A DNA stretch of 39,808 nucleotides from CAZIOH01 sp964540815 (lineage in GTDB: Bacteria; Myxococcota_A; Polyangia; Fen-1088), in contig CAZIOH010000059.1 of NCBI GenBank assembly GCA_964540815.1, positions 1-39,808 of the forward strand, given 5' to 3'. A program made the position numbers and the translations under genes. Shown here piece after piece: positions 35,047 to 39,808 of the stretch. Position 1 is the stretch's first letter, and each line of letters begins with the position of its first letter. Below the pieces are notes generated by a model. That model saw only the letters and a list, made by a program, of their open reading frames with translations. It did no database searches and was not told the origin of the DNA.

Positions 35047-36176
35047 TGCGTTGCCGGCTGCGCGAGCTCGGCTTCGCCATCGGGCGAATCCCACCCGGGC
35101 CGTTGAACGCCATCACCGACGTTCCTGGGGTGCGGGTCGGGCACACCACGCTCTTCGCCGGGGACGGTCCCCTGGTGGTCGGCGAGGGTCCCGTGCGCAC
35201 CGGCGTGACGGCGGTCCTCCCGCACGACGACATCTTCTATAACCGGGTCATCGCCGGCTCGTTCGTCCTGAACGGGGCCGGGGAGGTCTCGGGCCTGACC
35301 CAGGTGGCGGAGTGGGGGCTGCTCGAGACGCCCATCCTCCTCACCAACACCCTCGCGGTGGGAAAGGTCTCGGACGCCGCCGTCAAGTGGATGACCCGCC
35401 GCTTCCCGGGCATCGGCACCGACTACGACGTGATCATCCCGCTCGTGGGCGAGTGCGACGACTCGTGGCTCAACGACACGGTGGGGAGGCACGTCCGCTC
35501 GGAGCACGTCTACCGGGCCATCGAACAGGCCACCGGGGGCCGGGTCTCCGAGGGGTCGGTTGGAGCGGGGACCGGCCTCATCACCTGCGACTTCAAGTCG
35601 GGCATCGGCACCAGCTCCCGGCTGGTGGCCATGGGCTCGAGCGCCGCCTCCGGCCCCTTCAACCTCGGGGTCCTGGTGCAATCCAACTTCGGGGTCATGC
35701 GCTCGCTGCGCGTCGACGGCACCCCGGTCGGTGAGCTGCTCGAACCGCATTTCGCTACCGCTGATCGGCGGCTCAAGAATGCCGGATCAATCATCGTGGT
35801 GGTGGCGACCGATGCCCCCTTGCTGTCGTCGCAGCTGGTGCGCCTGTGCAAGCGGGCGGCCCTCGGCATCGGGCGGGTCGGCTCGTTCGCCGCGCACGGC
35901 TCGGGGGAGATCTTGATCGGGTTCTCGACCGCCAACAAGGTGCCCCGGGTGACCTCGCGCATGACCGCCTCGATCGAGGTCTTGCTCGACGAGGCCTGCG
36001 ACGGCCTCTACGAAGCCGTGGTGGAGTGCACCGAGGAGGCCATCGTCAACTCCCTGTGCATGGCGGACGACATGCGCGGGCCGACCGGTCACGTCGCGCC
36101 GGCCCTGCCGCTCGACCGGCTCGAACAGATCCTGACCAAACATCGCGCGGCGGCCGCGGCGGCGGCGGCGGGCTGA
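35043..36176 (+). CDS. DmpA/P1-family self-processing aminopeptidase
   Basis: A 377-residue Ntn-type hydrolase of MEROPS family S58, whose members remove N-terminal residues from L-, D- or beta-amino acyl peptides. Autocleavage occurs before a Ser that becomes the nucleophile; here the site is Gly248-Ser249 in NAGSIIVVVATDAPL, the position known for DmpA (Gly249/Ser250). Other family marks are AITDVPGVRVGHTT, GTGVTAVLPH-like RTGVTAVLPHDD, SVGAGTGLITCDFKSGIGTSSR, NLGVLVQSNFG and FAAHGSGEILIGFST. Start ATG35043 overlaps the ATP-grasp stop, implying translational coupling and a shared pathway. It could trim, hydrolyse or transfer the ligase product. The C-terminus is an Ala run. Confidence 0.93.
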   Translation: MMRCRLRELGFAIGRIPPGPLNAITDVPGVRVGHTTLFAGDGPLVVGEGPVRTGVTAVLPHDDIFYNRVIAGSFVLNGAGEVSGLTQVAEWGLLETPILLTNTLAVGKVSDAAVKWMTRRFPGIGTDYDVIIPLVGECDDSWLNDTVGRHVRSEHVYRAIEQATGGRVSEGSVGAGTGLITCDFKSGIGTSSRLVAMGSSAASGPFNLGVLVQSNFGVMRSLRVDGTPVGELLEPHFATADRRLKNAGSIIVVVATDAPLLSSQLVRLCKRAALGIGRVGSFAAHGSGEILIGFSTANKVPRVTSRMTASIEVLLDEACDGLYEAVVECTEEAIVNSLCMADDMRGPTGHVAPALPLDRLEQILTKHRAAAAAAAAG

Positions 36177-36237
36177 GCTCCTTGCCATCGGTCACCATCG
36201 TCGTGCCAATCTCCTCCACCTGGCGCTCGTGTCCACC

Positions 36238-37329
36238 ATGCGGATCTGCTTCGTAGTCGGTGACGCCCGCGCCCAGCAGGTGACCTTCGCCGGGATCTAC
36301 ATCGCCCTGGCGGCGCACCGGGGCGGTCACGACGTTCGCTTCGTGTCGGTGGACGAGCTGTCGTTCCTCGACGACAACACGGTGCTCGCCACCACCCGCC
36401 GGGTGCGGCACGGAGACTACCCCTCCCCGACCGAGTACGCCCACGCGCTCAGCTCCGACGAGGCGGTGGTGGAGGAAGACAACCTGGCCAGCTTCGACGT
36501 GGTGTTCCTGCGCTTCAACCCCACCCGCGAGAGCCACGCGCGCGCGGCGACCCCCCTCATCGACTTCGGGTGGCGCCTTCGCCTCGGCGGGACCCTGGTG
36601 CTGAACGATCCGGAGGGGCTGCGTCGGGCCGGCAGCCGCATGTACCTCGGCGACTTTCCCGCCGACGTGCGGGCCAAGACCCTGGTGTCGAGGTCGCCCG
36701 ACCAGCTCAAGCAGTGGGTGCGGGCCCTGCGTGCACCGGCGGTCCTCAAGCCCCTGCAGCCGCGCGGGGGAGAGCACGTCTTCTTCGTCAAGCCTCGCCA
36801 GACCTCGAACCTCAACCAGATCATCACCACCGTCACCAAGAATGGCTACGCCATCGCGCAGGAGTACCTGCCGGAGATCGCCGAGGGCGAGAAGCGGCTG
36901 CTCTTGCTCGGGGCCGAGCCCATCCGCTTCGGAAAGCGGGTGGCCATCTACCGGCGCCACATCGCGCTTGGAGGGACCGACGGGACGGACGGGACCGAAG
37001 GAGCCGGGGCGGCGGGGGGCCCGAACGGGGCGCCGAGGGGGGTTCCGGCCAGCAACCGGTCGCGCTGCGACTTCGGCCCGGCGGAGGCGCGCATCTGCGA
37101 GCTGATCCGACCGAAGCTGCTGGCGGACGGCCTTTACCTGGTGGGCGTGGACATCGTGGGCGACAAGATCCTCGAGCTCAACGTGTTCACGCCGGGCGGG
37201 ATCCACTCCATCCACGAGCTGTACAAGGTCGACGTCGCCGAGATCATCGTCAAGGATCTCGAGCGCCGGGTCCGCCTGCGTGCGGCCTACCGCACGACCT
37301 TCGATCCCGAGGCCGCCGACGTGGTTTGA
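36238..37329 (+). CDS. Glutathione-synthetase-like ATP-grasp ligase
   Basis: 363 residues in the GshB-type ATP-grasp group. The N-terminal domain is MRICFVVGDARAQQVTFAG..., with DVVFLRFNPT corresponding to the GshB VLMRKDPP region. The nucleotide region is VLKPLQPRGGEHVFFV (GshB KPLDGMGG). IAQEYLPEIAEGEKRLLLL matches the QEYLPEI-GDKRILL block, and the Mg end is GVDIVGDKILELNVFTPGGI with GshB-like NV-TP-G. A Gly/Thr/Pro-rich insertion (about 243-272) separates the Arg/His loop from the C-terminal helix. It probably forms an amide on an amino acid or peptide; no gshA is present, and the setting suggests it acts with the tandem ligase and DmpA-like enzyme. It starts 61 bases after them; ATG36238 is preferred over GTG36229. 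Confidence 0.85.
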   Translation: MRICFVVGDARAQQVTFAGIYIALAAHRGGHDVRFVSVDELSFLDDNTVLATTRRVRHGDYPSPTEYAHALSSDEAVVEEDNLASFDVVFLRFNPTRESHARAATPLIDFGWRLRLGGTLVLNDPEGLRRAGSRMYLGDFPADVRAKTLVSRSPDQLKQWVRALRAPAVLKPLQPRGGEHVFFVKPRQTSNLNQIITTVTKNGYAIAQEYLPEIAEGEKRLLLLGAEPIRFGKRVAIYRRHIALGGTDGTDGTEGAGAAGGPNGAPRGVPASNRSRCDFGPAEARICELIRPKLLADGLYLVGVDIVGDKILELNVFTPGGIHSIHELYKVDVAEIIVKDLERRVRLRAAYRTTFDPEAADVV

Positions 37330-37352
37330 GACTCGTGCGATAATGATCCGGC

Positions 37353-38823
37353 ATGTCCTCCGCCCGGATCTCGTCGCCCCCGCCCCCGGCCCCGTCATCG
37401 TCGTCGTCGTCGTCGTCGTCGCTCTCCCCCTCCCCTTCCGCGTCCGCGGTCCCGACCGCCCTGCGCCTCGACGAGCCCTCCGGCCCCAAGGTGGTCGCAC
37501 AGCGAATCGTCACGCTCTCCTCCGACGACATCTCACGCTTCTTCGTGCGGGTGCGTCGGGATCAGGATACGGAAAAGTGGGAGGTCCGCCTCGACGCCGC
37601 CCTGCGTGAGATCCTCGAGCGCGCCAACGACTTCGTCCCCTCGGAGGCGGGCGGCATCCTCCTCGACGATCCGCGGGCCAAGCTCGCCGGCTCGACCGCG
37701 CCCCGCCTCACCTTCATCGCGACCTTCGGCCCCGGCGCGGCCGAGCGTCTCGGCCAGCGCGTGCCGAGCGATCGGGGCGTGTGCGGCGAGGTCTATCAGT
37801 CGGGGCGTCCGTACATGACGGACGCGGTGGCCGAGTCGGATCCGCTGGCGGCCCGAGGGGAGCCTCCTGCGCCTCACGANNNNNNNNNNNNNNNNNNNNN
37901 NNNNNNNNNNNNNNNNNNNNNNNNNNNNNNNNNNNNNNNNNNNNNNNNNNNNNNNNNNNNNNNNNNNNNNNNNNNNNNNCGACGCCGGAGATGCCGGGAC
38001 GCCGTCCGAGCTCGACGGCCCCACCGACGGGATCATCCAGGCACAGCCTCGAGCGCAGCCGGAGCTGAGCGAGGAGAGCGGGGGGGTCCGGCGGCCCGTG
38101 CAGTCCATCATCGCCGTCCCGGTGATCGTCGGCGACTCGATCTGCGGCGTGCTCGAGCTGACCAACCGCTGCTCCGGCACGCCGTACAGCGCCCGCGACA
38201 AGGAGCTGCTCCGCATCTTCGCCGCCTACATCTCGTCGTCGATCCAGAACGCGCTCGACGCCATCCGGAACCGGATCCTGGCCCGGATCGACGATCTCAC
38301 GGGCCTCTACAACAGCCGCTACTTTCACATGCGGCTGCGCGACGAGCTGGCCCGCGCCGATCGCGACGGCACCGATCTCGGGATCCTGTTCATCGACCTC
38401 GACCAGCTCAAGTCGATCAACGACCGCTTCGGGCACATCGCCGGCAGCGCCATCCTGCGCGACGTCGCCCGCGCCATGACCGAGGAGGGCTTGCCCGGCT
38501 CGGTGGTGTCGCGTTACGGCGGCGACGAGTTCGTGGTCATCTTGCCGGGAACCAAGCTCGCCCAGTCGCTGCACTCCGCCGAGCGGCTGCGCCGCGCGAT
38601 CGCCGCGGCGCACATCCCGGATCCCTCGGATCTCAAGGGACGCTCGTACCTTCCGCGGGTGACCGCGTCACTCGGGGTCGCATCGTACCGCGACCACCTG
38701 TCGGTGGGAGGCACCGCCCCGCAACGCGAGAACGCACTCCTGCGTCTGGCCGATCAGGCCATGTACCGGGCCAAGGCCGCCGGACGCGACCGCGTCGAGG
38801 TGGCGCTGGCGGAAGAGGATTAG
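37353..38823 (+). CDS. GAF-GGDEF diguanylate cyclase (interrupted by an assembly gap)
   Basis: The N-terminus is a Pro/Ser-rich stretch with a poly-Ser run encoded by TCG repeats. A GAF sensor domain follows (GGILLDDPRAKL, VPSDRGVCGEVYQSGRPYMTDAV before the gap; IIAVPVIVGDSICGVLELTN after it). The cyclase domain has DDLTGLYNSRYF, FIDLDQLKSINDRFGH and the intact RYGGDEFVVILPG motif, so it should make c-di-GMP from GTP. The residues before GGDEF contain no RxxD, so the inhibitory I-site is absent. The halves lie in different frames (37353 frame versus 37981 frame) only because 100 N were inserted as a placeholder; I treat them as one gene. It starts 23 bases after the GshB-like gene and may belong to the same transcript. 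Confidence 0.88.
37880..37979. other. Assembly gap (100 N) inside the GAF domain gene
   Basis: Exactly 100 N, a placeholder. The sequence after it begins with a DAGDAG-type repeat (37981-37998), suggesting a low-complexity Asp/Ala/Gly linker that failed to assemble. Missing length is unknown. Confidence 0.97.
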
Positions 38824-38940
38824 GACGCGCAAGACCCGTGATCGTGGCCGGGATCGTGACCGTTTGCGTGGCCGCCCCCCTGATCGTGGCTGTGCACGTG
38901 CACGGGAACGCCCCCCGTGGGCGTGATCGAACTCTTTCAA
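38820..38940 (-). pseudogene. Possible small His-rich reading frame, broken by one frameshift
   Basis: On the minus strand, TTG38940 begins MKEFDHAHGG. At the six-G run (plus 38911-38916) a one-base shift joins it to VPVHVHSHDQGGGHANGHD and PGHDHGSCAS, ending at TAA38822-38820. The result is about 38 residues, a quarter of them His, resembling metal-binding tails or the DmeF loop. Either a sequencing or assembly error in the homopolymer, a decayed gene, or chance complementarity of a GATCGTGG-rich stretch. The stop overlaps the end of the cyclase gene. Confidence 0.25.
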
Positions 38941-38982
38941 ACGACCGCCCGCCGCAACGGTAACGCACTCTGACGTCGGCTA

Positions 38983-39098
38983 GGCCGTGGATCATCCGGG
39001 TAGCAACCGCCCTCGGGCCGCGGCCGACACGTACCCCATGCTCAGTCTTCAAGACTCGACGTGTACCACGGGTTCGACCACGGCCACGATCCACGGCC
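38983..39098. repeat. Nested inverted repeats in the cyclase/flgM convergent region
   Basis: The 303-base stretch 38824-39126 has no confident gene but has symmetry. The outer arms are GGCCGTGGATC (38983-38993) and GATCCACGGCC (39088-39098). Inside are ACACGT (39027-39032) with ACGTGT (39059-39064), and at the centre AGTCTT-C-AAGACT (39044-39056). All three pair about nearly the same centre. It could fold as a long cruciform or RNA hairpin. No T run follows either way. Confidence 0.5.
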
Positions 39099-39120
39099 GC
39101 GGCTGAGCGGCTTGAAACTC

Positions 39121-39139
39121 TCGCCCCTACTCGGGGCGA
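39121..39139 (-). terminator. Terminator-like hairpin at the flgM stop
   Basis: TCGCCCC (39121-39127) and GGGGCGA (39133-39139) form a perfect 7-bp stem with loop TACTC. The flgM stop (plus 39127-39129) lies at the stem-loop junction. On the minus strand it is followed by GAGTTTC, a poor T run, so this is a probable but not textbook terminator of the fliA-flgM transcript. Confidence 0.5.
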
Positions 39140-39339
39140 ATGCCGGCGGCGCGCATGATGCGGTGGGCGAGGTAGCGGGGGCTGACCTGGTACTGGCCGG
39201 AGGCCACCAGCTTGCGCAGGGCCTCGACCTTGGGGGAGAGCCGGGAATCGAGGGACGCGCTGGGGTCGCCGATGGCGGGAGCGCTGACGCCCGAGGAGTT
39301 GTTTCGGGAAGGAACCGTGTATTTGCCGGTGTTGGCCAT
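39127..39339 (-). CDS. flgM: FlgM-like anti-sigma-28 factor
   Basis: 70 residues. The N-terminal 40 residues are polar and probably disordered, as in FlgM. The C-terminal half has the sigma-28-binding pattern: SPKVEALRKLVASGQYQVSP-RYLAHRIM, where LR..V.SG.Y.V.P..LA..I is the hallmark. FlgM holds FliA inactive until the flagellar hook is built, then is exported. The upstream gene on the same strand encodes a FliA-type sigma factor (39500-39808), which strongly supports the call. ATG39339 is the only good start in the right region; no clear SD. A longer reading to 39474 would run into Cys-rich sequence unlike the family and is rejected. Confidence 0.78.
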   Translation of the reverse strand: MANTGKYTVPSRNNSSGVSAPAIGDPSASLDSRLSPKVEALRKLVASGQYQVSPRYLAHRIMRAAGIRPE

Positions 39340-39499
39340 GACTACACCATCGGCGAGGGGTTTGAAAACCTTGAGCCCACATCCGCGACAATTGCGCATC
39401 TCTTCGACATTCGTGAGGTTTTGTCGGGAGCGAGCTGCATGCGGGTGCATTCGGGGCGAGACCGGACAGCGCACGACATGGCCGCGGGCCGGCGGGCCC

Positions 39500-39808
39500 T
39501 CAGGCGGCGGCTTCGCTGGCGAGATCGGACAGCGAGTCGCGCAGGCGGCGCGTGGCCTCGCCGTGGATCTGGCAAACCCGCGACTCGGTCACGCCGAGCA
39601 CCGCGCCGATCTCCTTCAGGTTGAGGTTGTCGCAGTAGTAGAGGGACAACACCTGCTGCATCTTCTCGGGAAGGTGGCCGATCCCGGAGACCATGCGCTC
39701 GGTGAGCTCACGGCGCGAGGCCTGCTCGAACGGGTCGGCCGCGCTCTGGTCGCCGGTCCGCTCGAGCAGGTCGGGACCCGCGTCGTCGATGCCGACCACC
39801 GACGAGCC
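39500..39808 (-). CDS. fliA: FliA/WhiG-type sigma factor, C-terminal part (cut by window edge)
   Basis: The visible 102 residues are the sigma-4 region of a sigma-28-like factor. LPEKMQQVLSLYYCDNLNLKEIGAVLG followed by VTESRVCQIHGEATRRLRDSL is the helix-turn-helix that reads the -35 element, with the family's LNLKEIG and ESRVCQIH. Before it is ADPFEQASRRELTERMVSGIGH, the usual linker. Sigma-1.2 to sigma-3 lie beyond 39808. It would direct RNA polymerase to late flagellar or motility promoters. flgM follows 160 bases downstream on the same strand, the typical sigma/anti-sigma pairing. Confidence 0.88.
   Translation of the reverse strand, partial: GSSVVGIDDAGPDLLERTGDQSAADPFEQASRRELTERMVSGIGHLPEKMQQVLSLYYCDNLNLKEIGAVLGVTESRVCQIHGEATRRLRDSLSDLASEAAA

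Noticed and set aside
39340..39474. N-terminal Cys-containing extension of the FlgM-like gene
   Set aside because: FlgM proteins start directly before the disordered region; the extension has no family match and no start signal better than ATG39339.

Overview
This is a high-GC, gene-dense stretch of a bacterial chromosome. It most resembles a Myxococcota (delta-proteobacterial) soil bacterium, probably Polyangia-like. That is an inference from strong GC bias at third codon positions, secreted proteins and lipoproteins with long Gly/Ser-rich linkers, a C-terminal Cys/hydrophobic/Arg-cluster tail resembling MYXO-CTERM on a pectate lyase, many stand-alone signalling proteins, and a FliA/FlgM pair. 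Two runs of exactly 100 N (10882-10981 and 37880-37979) mark assembly gaps of unknown true length, each inside a repetitive coding segment. No insertion sequence, phage gene or CRISPR array is visible.

Layout: 1-54 is the 3' end of a class II tRNA (Leu-like), then a terminator. 299-1972 encodes a chemoreceptor. 2028-5058 (minus) holds an outer-membrane porin-like protein and a lipoprotein SGNH esterase of the rhamnogalacturonan-acetylesterase type. 5305-7375 (minus) holds a DUF4188 protein and a cardiolipin synthase. 7537-8352 is Anbu, the proteasome-like peptidase; its 3' end overlaps a convergent PL9 pectate lyase (8313-10253), which lies behind a DmeF-type metal efflux gene. 11594-14040 is a stress-type block: zinc-ribbon protein, GroEL paralogue, HPF/RaiA-like protein. 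It starts with a promoter-like sequence and a perfect 9-bp inverted repeat at the predicted start site. 14063-15058 is an Anbu-type transglutaminase, followed by an AmpG-like transporter and tRNA-Cys.

16712-21623 is an envelope or polysaccharide acylation module: a convergent GNAT/BioF2-like enzyme, then FemAB-like, SGNH/AlgX-like and MBOAT/AlgI-like genes on the minus strand, the first two coupled by a GTGA overlap. 21765-26538 (minus) holds an atypical OmpR-type regulator, RNase R with a long basic tail, and a PQQ-type beta-propeller. 26786-29387 holds an RCC1-repeat lipoprotein and a Pro-rich outer-membrane protein, convergent. 29492-32571 is a membrane protein divergent from a four-receiver response regulator.

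The most unusual locus is 32701-37329: a single polypeptide with two complete D-Ala-D-Ala-ligase-like ATP-grasp units, an ATGA-coupled DmpA-family self-processing aminopeptidase, and a GshB-like ATP-grasp ligase, followed 23 bp later by a GAF-GGDEF diguanylate cyclase. It looks like a pathway for making and trimming an unusual amide-linked metabolite or peptide tag; I do not recognise it as a described system. The window closes with flgM and the 3' part of fliA on the minus strand.
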